This document shows positions 1 to 11,427 of a stretch of 64,000 nt of DNA, one piece after another (position 1 is the first letter of the stretch; each line of letters begins with the position of its first letter). Both the position numbers and the translations under genes were made by a program. Below the pieces are notes generated by a model. The model had not been told where the DNA came from. It saw only the letters and a program-made list of their open reading frames with translations, and did not search any database. The DNA is from Ascochyta rabiei (Eukaryota > Ascomycota > Dothideomycetes > Pleosporales > Didymellaceae), in the NCBI RefSeq assembly GCF_004011695.2, contig NC_082419.1:1054001-1118000 (forward strand), read 5' to 3'.

Positions 1-1591
1 GTTCTTGGTGGTTCTCAAAAACCTGTCGGTAAACGCCATTCTCTTGGCGAATGATGCGGAAGCCACCCTTCTTAGTGAGCGTGTAAACAATGAAATTCTT
101 GCTGGCCGACACCAGCGAACGATCGATCTGATCAAAATCCTTCTTAATCCTGGCGATGTCCATGAACAGCTCCGGCTGGAAGAAAAGGCGTCGGGGAGGC
201 ATGTCGTTGACAGTGATGGAGGCAAAGGCGCGCATAGGGAATCTGTAGACTATTACCGTCTGGTCCTCGCCCTTTGCAAGACTCTCCTCAGCCTCGGCAG
301 TCTCCCAGTTCTCGACAACGTCAGCATCGGCTACCTCAGCAGCGACCTGTTGCAGAGCAGCAGCAAGAGGCTTGGGCATGGACTGCTCAAGCTCCTTCAT
401 GTTGCTCTCCTCCTCAAGCTCCTTCGTAATCTCAGTAGCAATATCAACCATGACCTCCTCAATCTCATTGATATCGTCAGCCGTGACGTTGTTGAGCTCC
501 TTCGCGATCTGAGAGGTGGACTTGCCCTCGGCCTCGGCAAGCGCTTCTTCGACCTGCTGATTGACCTGCTCTCCTAATTCGCTGACAGCCTCAGCCACGG
601 TTTCGTGTGGGTGAGCGGGAGCTTCTTCGGCGGCAGCAGTGGCGGCGTCGAGGACGTGCTTGGGCTTGAGAATCTCGATCTTGGGCGCGGCAGATCTGGG
701 TGCTTCGGGGACGGGAGTGCGATTGCGGGGGCTAGCAGCCGCAAGTTGATCGAACGGATTAACGTACGTAAACTTTGGCAGCTGCGATGCGGCTTCAGGC
801 TGGTGGCGAGGAGCATTGCCCATGCCATTGTTGCCGAAGACTCCCAAAGGCGAAGCAGTAGCACTGGCTGGGGTGTGGATGGTCGCGCTCTCCAAACCTG
901 CATCGGCCAGATCCTGCGCGAGGTCGTCCACAGCCGTCTCAGGCATGTGGGAGAGAACCGGCGGCGAGAAAGCAGCGGCCGAGGCGTGCGAAGAGCGAGC
1001 AGGCGACTGCGAAGGTTTGGGGTGATTCAGCAATCGCAGAAGCAGGTCCTGAGGATTCTCGGATCCCGAGGCTGCGGGTGGAGAGTGAACCGTAGCCACA
1101 GGCACAGAACCCTGCGAGCCTGACCTGTTGCCCATGAAGCCGGCCACAAAGTCGGAGGCTGAGACGGTGCGACCATGTGCTGGAGCCACCGGCGGGTGCG
1201 GCGGCGGCTGCTGCTGCGGCTGCTGCGGCTGCTGCGGCTGCTGCGGCTGCTGCGGCTGCTGCGAGACACTGCGCTGCCCGAGACCTGGCTGGGCGTTGAA
1301 GCGCAGCAGGTTCAGCAGGTTCGCCGACTGCTGTTGTGGCGTCTGCTGAGACACGGAGCCAGCGCCGTGTTCGGGCGCGGGTGTGTTTGCGGTCGACAGC
1401 ACGTTGGGCGACATGATAGCCGATGGGTGGTGCGGGATGGGTCCACGCGGCGCGGGAGAGAAGACAGGCGATGATACCGAAGGTTGTTGGTAATGAGGGT
1501 GTTGTTGCTGCGAGGACGGGAGCTGCTGGTGATTGCCACCAGAAGCGCCGCCGCCGTTGAGCCGCTGAAGCAGCTCCTGTAGATCAGCCAT
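1..1591 (-). CDS. EDC4/Ge-1-like mRNA-decapping scaffold, N-terminal part (partial)
   Basis: The minus frame is open from the ATG at 1591 to the window edge, about 530 codons without an intron, so the C-terminus is missing. The N-terminus (MADLQELLQRLNG) is followed by Gln/Pro/Ser-rich low complexity, including a QQP-type run encoded at about 1199-1262, then an acidic helical stretch near residues 330-430. The last visible part carries a pattern like VYRFPMRAFASI, then DIARIKKDFDQIDRSLV and GGFRIIRQ. I associate this with the WD40-like region of fungal Ge-1/EDC4 proteins, which scaffold Dcp1/Dcp2 in cytoplasmic P-bodies. The family name rests on recall of that motif and is only moderately sure; the frame itself is clear. 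Confidence 0.6.
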   Translation of the reverse strand, partial: MADLQELLQRLNGGGASGGNHQQLPSSQQQHPHYQQPSVSSPVFSPAPRGPIPHHPSAIMSPNVLSTANTPAPEHGAGSVSQQTPQQQSANLLNLLRFNAQPGLGQRSVSQQPQQPQQPQQPQQPQQQPPPHPPVAPAHGRTVSASDFVAGFMGNRSGSQGSVPVATVHSPPAASGSENPQDLLLRLLNHPKPSQSPARSSHASAAAFSPPVLSHMPETAVDDLAQDLADAGLESATIHTPASATASPLGVFGNNGMGNAPRHQPEAASQLPKFTYVNPFDQLAAASPRNRTPVPEAPRSAAPKIEILKPKHVLDAATAAAEEAPAHPHETVAEAVSELGEQVNQQVEEALAEAEGKSTSQIAKELNNVTADDINEIEEVMVDIATEITKELEEESNMKELEQSMPKPLAAALQQVAAEVADADVVENWETAEAEESLAKGEDQTVIVYRFPMRAFASITVNDMPPRRLFFQPELFMDIARIKKDFDQIDRSLVSASKNFIVYTLTKKGGFRIIRQENGVYRQVFENHQE

Positions 1592-3668
1592 GGTGAAGGC
1601 GACTTGAGCGATCTGGCTGCGCGTTAGACGCTGGAGGTGAAGGCGCCACAGCAGGCAAGCACGCGTTGGAATCGCGCTGAGCGGGCACTTACTTTACTCT
1701 GCCCAAAATTCGCGTGTGGGTGGGCCTTGGCCTCTCAAGAAACGAAAACGACGAGAAATTCGAAATGCTCTGATGCACGAGATGGCTCAGGCAAACTTTT
1801 GATGGGGTGAGGGAGCTGCAATGTCTGCAGTGAGAAGTCAATGGTTGACGTGCTGTCACAGCCATCGATTAACTCAATCGTGCGCTAATGGCCGAAAAGG
1901 GAAAAGTGCAATCGATCGGCTTTGCAGCGTCATACTTGTGGTGATTTCAACTCCTGACGCTCTCTAGTGCCAGTATGGAGGAACATGACAAAATCTAATC
2001 AGACCTTCATTCAATCGTTCCAGTATCGTACGTCTCATCCAGTGGTATTACTGGACCAAACAAAATACGCTTCCTGGTTTTGCAGAGCTGGGAAATGCTG
2101 GACGCCGTGCATGTAAGCTTTGACAATCGAGATGCTAGTGGAAGGCACTTGTATTGCTCACATATCGCGTTGTACTCAATATGCGCCCTGAGGCGTTACA
2201 ATCCCACTCGCTTTGCCGTCCTCTTCCCTTCCCATCCCCGAACCATGGACCTTCTTTACATCCGCCACCTTGTCTTCTTCCTCTCCTCTGACGTGCCTCT
2301 TCTCCCTCGTATCGACCTCCGATCACAGCAATTCCGGCCTGGAGTAATGCCCACGTGGGTCGGCAAAGACAACCCTTGACTCCCATCCGCGTGCGGATGC
2401 AGGAATGGCCATGCCGATACATGAATCCCCTCTCTCAAACGTATTATATGGTACTTCAACAGCGGCTGGATATGTTCCCAGCAGCTCGGTGCGCCGACTT
2501 GTTCCACACCCTCAATATTGTTTACATTGTTCAGACTCGAGCCGCCGGCGTCACCATAGACGGTGCGTTCCATGTGTGTAGGCTTTAATTTGCGACGCTT
2601 TATTACAATCTCGCCGGACGAGGAGATGGTACACTGGGAGATGTAGAGCGAGTTGTGATCGTTCTACAGCTATTTTGGCTTGTCGCGCGGCAGCACAGAT
2701 TTATTCCATTTCTTTTGAGCCGTACGAGAGTGAGTTTTTGATGTACTTTGTGGCGAGTGGAGGGTCGAGGGGTCACGCCCTGTATATTTGTGTGAAAAGG
2801 ATACCTATTCGGTAATTTCTGGTTTTGGTCTCCACGAAAGCAGTTGGCTGTAAATCACCAGACCCATGCCGGATACCCTGCTATCCAGACCTCAGGAAAT
2901 GCAACGAGCTATGCGCCATTGCTCGCCGCCTCTTCGATCAACCGACATGTCTTGTCTACTGTCGCTTGAAGGTCGAACCATACAGGCTCATGCTGCGTGA
3001 CTGCAACCTTTACTGTGTCGGACATGTTTGTATGCGGATGAGCGTATAGATCTCTTGATGTTGTCTCTGAGTAGAAGTTGTAGGCACTGGACGCGTCTAT
3101 GAACGTAGCTTTGTGGTACCACGTGTGCTTTATAGCTCTCTAAGCTGACGAGATTCTCTTCTGCAGCTATAGTGTGCTCCTCACTCCTGTATAGCACATC
3201 CGGAACCATCCCGCTTAGTGTACCCTGGACGGGTACCATGCAGATAAGCGGCATAATTCAGGGTCCAGCGGCGTCCAAAAAGAGCTGCCGAGAGTGCCTA
3301 TTTGGGCCTGACACGTTCGCACTTGTGGAAGGGTGTATGCCCCGGAGTACCTCTCTTGAGTCGTGGACATTGAACTACGCACATATTCCGTTGTAGATCT
3401 GCAGTTGAATGCAAAGGTCCTTGTCTCGAGGTCGAATAGTTAGCTGATAGGTGATAAGCGGAGTGAGGCGCCGGTGACAGCGCTAGGATCTGGATACCTA
3501 TGCGGGGTAGAACTAATCCCTACTCGCAGATTGTCAGCAACAAATACGACGCGTTGTTTCGGGTTCAAATTATTACTCGAATTCTAGGATGATGTAGGAT
3601 GACAACGAATCAATATTTGGTATCTGGCTAGGTCTCACTCCATTTCTTCAAATCAAGCCACGAACGTC
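1592..3668. other. Intergenic, no gene recognised
   Basis: This lies upstream of the EDC4-like gene and downstream of the MFS gene. It holds only short unrelated ORFs on both strands. A CT-rich stretch near 2225-2310 looks promoter-like, but I see no coding exon, RNA gene or repeat. Confidence 0.5.
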
Positions 3669-5138
3669 CTACACATTCCTTGCGGGAGCCGCCTCGCCCT
3701 CAGCCAACTTCTTCTCTTCCAACGTGACAACCTGCTGGAGAGCAAGATCATCGCCTGGCATTGAAACCCTCGATGCAGCATCCGCCGCTTCAACAGGAAC
3801 ATGATCCCTAACCACAAGCCAGGTGGGATAAACCGACAACACCAACAGAGCTGTATTAACGCCCAGAGGCACGCGACCGCCTTTCCATTTCTTCGTGTTC
3901 AACCCAAAGGAAACGGCCTGTGCGAAACTCTCTTGGCCTCGCAGAACACCCGCAAATCGACTGAGCTCAGAGATGTTATCTGTCTTGGTCGCCAAGAGGT
4001 AATACAGCCAGCTAGACGATGCCTGCCTGGCAAAGTCCCAGAGGACGATGACGAAGAACGCTTCCACGAATCCGGCATCTTCCCAATCATACACCGGATT
4101 GCTTCTCGTGTATTTTTCTTGGATGACCCAACCGTACACCCATGCCACAACGTGTAAGAGTATGATATAGTAGAAGCCATAGGTAATACGCTTCTTTACA
4201 GTCAACCGTTTGTTGTCAAGGAACATCGATATGAGTTGCGAAGAGAGGAGGGTGCCGAAGTTGGAAACGAAACCCATGAGAGCGCGGGCACGCACACCAA
4301 AGTAGTAAGATTTGAAGTTGCTGCTGTACTGGTTGAAGAGCACCGCGTAGAAGATTGGCAGGAGAAGCATAATGTCTTTGCGTTTGGAGATGCGCCAGAG
4401 AGCCTTGAGTTCCCCTTTGAAGGTTTTCTCCTTTGAGATGAGGACTTTGGAGCCATCGGAGCGCTGCACTTTCTCGGGCGAGGAGAGTGCGAGAGCGAGG
4501 GGACAGGCAATGCACTGGAGTGCGACAAATACGAGGTATACTTGATACCCGACTTTGCCCTTCTTCTTTGCGGCGGAGTTGTTGTTGAGTGCAAGAACAA
4601 TGGCACCGCCGACAAGAGGACCGCCTGTGCGGAACCAGAGCCAGATATTCATGTACTTTCCTCTCTTGCCAGGTTCGGGGTAGCCTAGGGCCACTGCCCC
4701 CTCGGAGACCCAGAAGAGACCTGCACTGACGCCGCAGCAGACGGCGCCAACAAGGACTAGCCAGACGTTGCCGTAGCGATTGTTGGTGTAGAGACCGGCA
4801 GAGTAGATGGGGTATCCGACAGCACCGAGGAAGAGTGTGTTGGAGAAGCCAATGCGATTTGCGAGCGGGCCGCCGAACAAACAGAAGAAACCCATGATGC
4901 CGAACACAAGTGCGTTGGCGGCATTAACCAAATACGGGTCGAGTGCTCCTCCAGCGCCAAGATCGTTCATGGCGTTCCATAGACCTGGCGCCAGAAAGCC
5001 TACGCCTCCGATGACAAAGGCGTTGAAGAGCGTAGACCGGTACCACTTGCGTGGGGCATCGTCCACAGATGGCGAGTTTGAAACTGGGAGAGAGACATCT
5101 TCGACCGAAGGCCCCTTTGCGGAGTCGTGAGTCGCCAT
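3669..5138 (-). CDS. UNC93-like MFS membrane protein (DUF895 type)
   Basis: A single-exon ORF of 489 residues. After a polar N-terminus of about 30 residues come roughly 11-12 hydrophobic segments arranged as in the major facilitator superfamily. The first carries FVIGGVGFLAPGLWNAMNDLG, followed by a small-residue-rich stretch and WVSEGAVALGYPEPGKRGKY, which are hallmarks of fungal UNC93/DUF895 proteins. The central loop (about 220-245) is basic and the C-terminal tail is polar. Substrates are unknown for most fungal members; some are proposed to handle small solutes at the plasma membrane or vacuole. It is divergent from the AA16 gene across 1.8 kb, with no evidence of joint function. Start: the first ATG, directly before MATHDSAKG. 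Confidence 0.88.
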   Translation of the reverse strand: MATHDSAKGPSVEDVSLPVSNSPSVDDAPRKWYRSTLFNAFVIGGVGFLAPGLWNAMNDLGAGGALDPYLVNAANALVFGIMGFFCLFGGPLANRIGFSNTLFLGAVGYPIYSAGLYTNNRYGNVWLVLVGAVCCGVSAGLFWVSEGAVALGYPEPGKRGKYMNIWLWFRTGGPLVGGAIVLALNNNSAAKKKGKVGYQVYLVFVALQCIACPLALALSSPEKVQRSDGSKVLISKEKTFKGELKALWRISKRKDIMLLLPIFYAVLFNQYSSNFKSYYFGVRARALMGFVSNFGTLLSSQLISMFLDNKRLTVKKRITYGFYYIILLHVVAWVYGWVIQEKYTRSNPVYDWEDAGFVEAFFVIVLWDFARQASSSWLYYLLATKTDNISELSRFAGVLRGQESFAQAVSFGLNTKKWKGGRVPLGVNTALLVLSVYPTWLVVRDHVPVEAADAASRVSMPGDDLALQQVVTLEEKKLAEGEAAPARNV

Positions 5139-6903
5139 TACGACTTAACAAGACCCAACGACCGCTTTGGAAGAAAGAAGAGCTGGTAACCCTTGAGTCG
5201 TAACGGCTTCTCGTGCTTTATATCAACTCCTACATGTGGCGCGGTTGCACGCAATTGTTACATTCTCGCCAAGCAGATTGAAAAATCTTACTGTGTACCT
5301 AGGCTTGCGACATACAAAACCCATATTTTCTGTCAATGTCGACATCGCAGGGTTGCAATTTCGCAAGCAAAGCGGCGGCAGCTTGTACGTACATGGTAGG
5401 CGATCCACCTTATAAGCTAGTGCCATTGCCAAGAAAGGAAGGTGGTCCCACATAAGAGGCGGTTGGCGCAAACCCGTCAGTTCGTTGTGGTGTCGTGATG
5501 GTCGCGAATATTAGAAAGGTTTGATTTGAGTCGAAACTTCGTGTTCCGACTGGATGTTACCTGGCAACATCTCCCAACCGTGGAGTAAGCAAATCTTGGG
5601 TGCTGCCTACAATGACTTGGTTCCGTTAAAACTCTGATAATGCTTTAGTCGTGACTCCCTTCTTGACAATGAAATTTGCTCTTGCTCTTGCTCTTTCGCT
5701 GCCGCTTACGTTGTAGAAAGAGTGGGCTACAACAGACCACAATCTAGGATCTCGGGAGCCAGGCAAGTTGGCTGCGCTGGCTGTTTTCTACCTGATACAT
5801 AGAGACTTCTGTAACCTGCAAGGCTGTGTCGTGCAGCTTACATTCGGGTTAAGAGCATAGTAAAGCAAGGGTTAAGATCACTCATCAGTGTCTTGGTTGT
5901 AGACGGAGGAAAATCCCTGCTTACTAGCTACCCAATTGACAAAGAGCAAAAACAACAGCTCAGTACAAGTTGATGAATTTTAACATGTGGACTTTCCCTT
6001 TCATTTCAGCTCCAAGACCGCAGTCTTTAACTTTGCGGACAAGGACAGTCATCGTACGCAGCCTCAAAGCCTCTCTACAGATATGTGCAGATGCGCCATC
6101 AGTACACGGCAAACCTAATGGCTCGGTCTGAATTGCGTATGGCTGTATCAGTAGAGCGTCAGATGCGAGTGCAATGCGAAAGGCTTCAGGAACGTGGTGT
6201 TGAGTTTGAGTTCGTGGGGTTATGTAGTGCCGTGACGTAGCTGTTGCACGGCCCGTGCCAAAAAGGCTGCGCTCTCTTTACTTCCCGCTCCCAAGCCAAG
6301 CTTCATCCAAACACCAACGAGACAACGCGAGCACGACTAGCACGCGCGAAGCCTATCAAGTATCAAAAATCAACATCCGATCAATGCTTATTGTAGGCGG
6401 ACCATCGCCAAAACGGTCCCCGCATCGCTCTTTAAATATCCTTGTTACGGCGTATGACCTAGGCTTCGGTGCTTCGCAACTCTGTCCCTCATCAAAATGA
6501 GGCACTTCACAATACAAGGCGACACGCAGGCTAACACCCTGACTTTCATTTACTCTCTGTTAAAATTGAAGCCCTCGCTGTCATTTGCGTTTGTGCTGAC
6601 TGGTGTAGGTTATGATGTGGGCTGCTTCACGTTTCAGGACCACACTCGCAAACCCAGACTGCAACATGTGCTATCTAGGCCCGGAAACACTGCTATCCAT
6701 AAGTCGCCGCGGCGTAAAATCAAATCGGTCGGAATTGCTATAACATTGATAACGTCCACCTACAATACCATACACTAAAATAATTTAATTCGTCTTGTGC
6801 TGGTCACTCGCTAATAGTATTGCGACTACTTCTAAAAAATTCTGCCTAAGATCTTTCCACAACTTCCACTTTCATCATCAGCTTAATCGTAATCGTCTAC
6901 GAC
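5139..6903. other. Intergenic between the divergent MFS and AA16 genes
   Basis: About 1.8 kb with no gene recognised. It contains an isolated 15-codon ORF at 5669-5716 whose product looks like a bare signal peptide (see findings). The proximal 100 bp before 6904 are CT/AT-rich, as expected for a fungal leader. Confidence 0.5.
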
Positions 6904-7464
6904 ATGTACTGCTCTACTATCCTCAGCACCGGCTTGTTTGCCGCCACAGTCTTTGCCCACGGCAACATCACAAGCCCTCCAGCTCGCCTGCCCGGCCCAG
7001 CCATGGCTAAGGTCTGTGGTCAAGCCGCCGTCACGGCCATCAACGCCGACGGCACCGGACCGCTCGAGAACATCCCCAGCAACGGCTCACCCCAGTGCAA
7101 CATCGGTCTGTGCAAGGGTGCTCAATTCGCCGACAACCAGAAGAACGTTCAGCAGTACGCACCTGGCGAGCAGGTCAATTTCGCTGCCGTACTTCCTATT
7201 CCTCACGAAGGGCCGTGCAACATCTCTATCATCGACACTGCCTCCAACACAATGGTCCAGACACTGCTAGTCTTTGATTCGTACGCGGACGAGAACTTGG
7301 CCCAACTGCCTCCCAACAACACAAAATTCAGCGTTAGCATGCCAACAGACCTGCCTGCTGGATCTTGCACACAACCCGGAGCTTGTACTATGCAGTGGTT
7401 CTGGTTTGGCACCAACGCACAGCAGACTTACGAGAACTGTGTCGACTTTGTCATGACCGCATAA
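6904..7464 (+). CDS. AA16-family lytic polysaccharide monooxygenase
   Basis: 186 residues, single exon. The first 18 residues are a signal peptide ending in VFA, so the mature protein starts with His19, the N-terminal copper ligand of LPMOs. The second histidine-brace ligand is expected at His101 (IPHEGPCN). The body matches the AA16 pattern: SPPARLPGPAM, CNIGLCKGAQFADN, NISIIDTASNT, and a C-terminal block QWFWFGTNAQQTYENCVDF with the axial aromatic near the end. AA16 enzymes are secreted and act oxidatively on cellulose, and are reported to help AA9 enzymes. No carbohydrate-binding module or GPI signal is visible. An AA9 gene lies 2.4 kb downstream on the same strand. A run of 17 G follows at 7506-7522. 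Confidence 0.85.
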   Translation: MYCSTILSTGLFAATVFAHGNITSPPARLPGPAMAKVCGQAAVTAINADGTGPLENIPSNGSPQCNIGLCKGAQFADNQKNVQQYAPGEQVNFAAVLPIPHEGPCNISIIDTASNTMVQTLLVFDSYADENLAQLPPNNTKFSVSMPTDLPAGSCTQPGACTMQWFWFGTNAQQTYENCVDFVMTA

Positions 7465-7868
7465 CCGGTTGTTGCGATCGAAGAATGTGCTGAAAAGAGG
7501 TAAGAGGGGGGGGGGGGGGGGGTTGTGTCTGCGCAGAATGCGTCAAAATCTGTATCGATAGTATATAGCTCGCATACGATACCCTAGAATGTCTCGCACT
7601 TCCAATGAATTAATGTCATCTATTTGAGTTGATGCTCTCTAAGTGTGCTTCTGCAGTCTCCGTGGTTGACTTCGATCGAGATTCTTGCTGGTTGAGCACA
7701 CGAAGCAAGCGAGATGTGACAGATGTTTGGAGTCAGTTTCTCAACTCTGAGATGCGGTTGAAGTTGACTTGAGTGGAAGGGCACTAAATCGGATGGACGG
7801 CGTTGGAGTAAACAAGCTGCTCTCAAGATTATCAATAGGCCGGCGGTTAATGAGAAATTCGCAGGTGA

Positions 7869-8203
7869 TCATGGTTCAACCTTCTCAATTCTTCCTTTGA
7901 TTGTAGCGCAAAGGTCTTTGTCATGGTCCACAAATGAATCAAGGAAGTCGACTGTGCACGAGTCAGCGGACTCTTGATACCCTACCTTAGTCTTGATTGG
8001 TGGCTTTTCGATCTCTATCCATTTCTGCTCCTCATCATGAGCAGCCTCACACGCTGTTAGAAGCGGAAGAGGACACTGGAATAAACCAATGTACTGCAAT
8101 GATGCATGCAGATTATTAGTTAAAGCAACCTCACTGCGAGATGTCTTCTGAGACAGATTTCCAAGTAACGAACAAGCTTCCACAAGAGCGACGTATTAAA
8201 CAT
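7869..8203 (-). CDS. Possible small hypothetical protein, two exons
   Basis: I do not recognise this. Exon 1 (8203-8135) starts with ATG and ends at a GTGAGG donor. A 41-bp intron (8134-8094) has an ACTAAT-like branch site and ends in TTGCAG. Exon 2 (8093-7869) continues in frame to a stop, giving about 97 residues. The protein has no signal peptide or known motif; its second half is acidic. The splice signals are plausible but the model has no homology support, so it could be chance. Confidence 0.25.
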
Positions 8204-9654
8204 GAAGGGGAAGCCTGCCCGGACATTCTAGCAAGCCGAGAGCCATGTTCGTAATCATAATTACCTTTCCTGTGTGTCGAATGGCACAACAAAGTACGTC
8301 GTTGGAAGCCGATCAGAGACCTGATTGTAGTAGAGGCGTGCATCGATACTATCCAGTCTCGCAGTTAAAATTTGTCTTGTTAGTATTCGATAATTCCCGC
8401 GACTGCAGGCGAGTCGAGGATATCGCGTCGATTGCTGAGTTGAGGAAGACACTCCCTTAAGACGTGCTACCTAGCCGTTACTGGTCACACTAAGGGCCGC
8501 CATCCTCTTACATGTTTCTCGACCTTCCGATGCTCATTTCTTTGAATCGGAAGCAGCTGATCCCCGGATATCGGAAGAATCTGAGGCCGCAGGGCATGTG
8601 GAGTGCAATTTATCGGCAATTGTGGTTCACGGATTTTTATTGATTGGGAAGCCGCGTGCAGGGACACTGCCGTTTTCAGACAACGCACAGAGTCTGCTTG
8701 GAGCTCAATAGATCCATCGAGGCGGGCCTCCTCCCCATTCATTTGCAACAGAGGCGATGTTTTCGCGGAAAGGAACATTACTGCGCCCAGGTGCAGTAAA
8801 TCATGACAGCTTGTCAAGTTTTGAAGTTATCAAATGATCCAGCCTCGTCTTCGAAGCAAACTAATATTCAGGCCTGACAGGGCTTCTTCGAGGAGCCGGA
8901 GCTGTCAAAAACGTCGTGGAGGCGCGCGCTATCGTCGACCCACTGTAGGTTTAAAGTGAAACAAGCAAGGTCTGAGGGTTCTAGGCGAGGTACGGCGAAC
9001 GCTACCGCCGGAAAAGACGTCAGCGATGCGGGCACATCGAAACAGATAGATGAAGGCTCAGCCAGAAGTTCATGCATCTCTGCACGTCCAATTGAGATTC
9101 AGTTTTCTGGACGCTTGGGAGATGTTGTCAAGCCTCGCACCCCTCGTTTACCGGTACTGGTCCCGGTAGCTAAGCGCTAGCGCTTGCCTTCCCCTCTCCA
9201 CATCTGACCTATTCACCTCATCCTTCCCCATCGCCTCATCGAAGGAGACCGATGGAAGCATGCTAGCTAATAGCAATGCATAAGCAGAATGTATTCTCCA
9301 ACTTCTGCCATACGGTGGCCGCACAGCAATCTTGACTTTTCCGAATCGGTTTTTCATACGACTCAACGCAGCCTCCTCTCATTCAAGTTGGCGTTTCGAC
9401 TGCAGCAGATGCCTGCGTTGATCAGGAACTATCTACCAAATCTGTGACTGCTTTGCCGCCCGTCCCATCTCCAAGCATCTGAAACAAGCATCGGGAAGAG
9501 TTCGACCTCAGCACCCAGCTCTCCCCTGAACGCTTGGTACAATCAAGCTTTTGATGACGGCTTTTATTCCCGTTCAGTAACAGTACCCAGTTAAACTGAC
9601 AGTTGTACAGGGCTAGTGTTTACCCACGATGTTTCGGGGAGGTCAGTTGCTGGA

Positions 9655-9660
9655 TATAAA
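9655..9660 (+). promoter_or_regulatory. TATA box of the AA9 gene
   Basis: TATAAA lies 195-200 bp before the AA9 ATG. It is followed by a CT-rich leader with several CATTCA-like elements, as usual for highly expressed secreted-enzyme genes in filamentous fungi. Confidence 0.5.
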
Positions 9661-9854
9661 GGTCACTTTGTACGCTCCAACATTGTTTCCTCATCACACT
9701 CATTCAGTCATTTCGACAGTTCACTCTTTTCACATTCATTCACCCTTCATTGATTGAAGCAGATAACATTTTCTTACACCTTCGTTGATCTCGAAGCTCA
9801 CTTTTGAACACCATTCTTTTCAACCAACCAAACTTTTCAAACAAATCATCAACA

Positions 9855-10929
9855 ATGCCTTCCAAGATTCAGATCGCTGCCATCCTCGGCGCTGTTGCCG
9901 CCTCCGTCAACGCTCACGGTCATCTTGCAGCCATCAAGGTCGACGGCACTGACTTCACTGCCTACGACCCCTCGTTCCAGTACCAGAGCCCCCCTCCCGA
10001 GGTCATCGAGTGGTCCTGCCCCGAGTGTCAGGACAACGGCTTCGTCGACCCCTCTATGTACACCGACGCAACCAAGATTGCCTGCCACAAGGATGCCACC
10101 GCTGGTGCTAAGACCGCCAAGGTCGCTGCTGGAGGAAAGCTTGACATCCAGTGGACCACCTGGCCCGATTCTCACGTTGGTCCCGTCATTGACTACATGG
10201 CCAAGGTTGACGACGCCACCGCTGCTAAGGCTGGCGATTTGAGCTTCTTCAAGATCGATGAGGCTGGTTACGAGGGCGGTGAGTGGGCTGCCACCAAGCT
10301 CATCAAGAACAACCAGACCTGGTCCGTTACCGTCCCGAGCTCCATCGCTCCCGGCCAGTACGTTCTTCGTCACGAGATCATTGCCCTCCACTCGGCGGGT
10401 CAGGAGAACGGTGCCCAGAACTACCCCAAGTGTAAGTCGTAACCCATGTCCTAACCATATACTACATGAACTGACTTGGTCTCAAGGCATCAACTTGGAG
10501 GTTACCGGTTCCGGCACTGAGACCCCCGCTGGTGTGGCTGCTGACAAGCTCTACACCCCTACCGACCCCGGCATTAAGGTTGACATCTACTCTGGCGACC
10601 TTAGCGCCTACAAGATCCCCGGTCCCGCTCTCTTCAGCGGTGCCAGCTCCGGCTCCAGCTCCGGCTCCAGCAACTCCTCTGCTACCTCCCCTGCCGCTAC
10701 CTCTGCCCCTGCCGCGTCTTCTGCTGTCTCTACCCCCGTTGCTTCTGCCACACCCACCGCCGCTGCCTCCTCGGCCGCTGCCGCTGCCGCTACTCCTACC
10801 TCCACTGGCAGCTCCGACTCGTCCCTCCCTGAGACCTTCACCCTCGAGACTTTCATCTCTTGGTTGGAGAAGGCTGCTGGCTCTTCCAGCGCTAAGGCTC
10901 GCCGTCACGCCCGCGCTTTCCGCGGTTAG
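9855..10929 (+). CDS. AA9-family lytic polysaccharide monooxygenase (former GH61)
   Basis: Two exons, 9855-10431 and 10487-10929, with a 55-bp intron (GTAAGT...AAG) splitting a Cys codon; 339 residues. A 20-residue signal peptide ends in VNA, exposing His21 as the N-terminal copper ligand. The second brace His is His107 in DSHVGPV. Tyr190 in GAQNYPKC is the axial ligand, after RHEIIALHSA. The catalytic domain ends near residue 235. A Ser/Ala/Thr/Pro linker (about 245-300) leads to a short conserved tail (LPETFTLETFISWLEK) and a basic end; there is no CBM1. The enzyme is secreted and oxidatively cleaves cellulose or other beta-glucans. An in-frame upstream ATG at 9804 is unlikely because it would bury the signal peptide. 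Confidence 0.95.
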
Positions 10930-11427
10930 ATTAGCAACGCGATGAATGACATGGGCTCCTCTTCAGGGAGTAGATATGCATTATGTTGATAGATGGTTGA
11001 AGATAGGAGGTGTTCTTCAGTTCTTGTACCTAACCTTTACCATAGTCGAAATGGCTCACGCTCATTCTCTCTTCCTAAGTACAAGTAACACTAACCTGAC
11101 CGTAATGATACAGATTTGAGGTCTGCAACAGCCCGTTCATCGCTGAGCTCAGAATCCTTGCACGCATAATCTATTTGGCAAACAATGACGGGTTGCAGGC
11201 GAAAGAGACTGGGGGTGTAATGCAAAGACGGCCGGACCCTGTTTGAGGCTGTCCGCTCGTAAACCCGTCTTCCGTCGGTCGATACCGGCAAGTTAAACTG
11301 ATGTGAAAGACAATGTGCAGGTGGAAAGGAGCGGAACTTTAGATTGATGGCGTCTTTCTAAGTAGCTAGAGTTTTAATTATCATTATATTTAAAATAAAT
11401 CGTTCCTCATCCATCAACAACACCATC
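10930..11427. other. Intergenic: AA9 3' region to tRNA
   Basis: The 3' untranslated region of the AA9 gene followed by AT-rich sequence (11370-11400) just before the tRNA. No gene is seen. Confidence 0.5.

Larger units (their letters stand above)
7465..9854. other. Intergenic between the AA16 and AA9 genes
   Basis: About 2.4 kb. It contains the G17 run at 7506-7522, a weak possible small gene (7869-8203, minus) and the AA9 promoter with a TATAAA at 9655-9660. Nothing else is recognised. Confidence 0.5.

Noticed and set aside
9849..10391. 180-codon ORF antisense to AA9 exon 1
   Set aside because: Codon bias of the AA9 exon leaves the opposite frame open; the histidine brace and signal peptide are on the plus strand.
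10462..10908. ORFs antisense and out of frame to the AA9 linker
   Set aside because: They arise from the Ser/Ala/Thr repeats of the linker and carry no motif.
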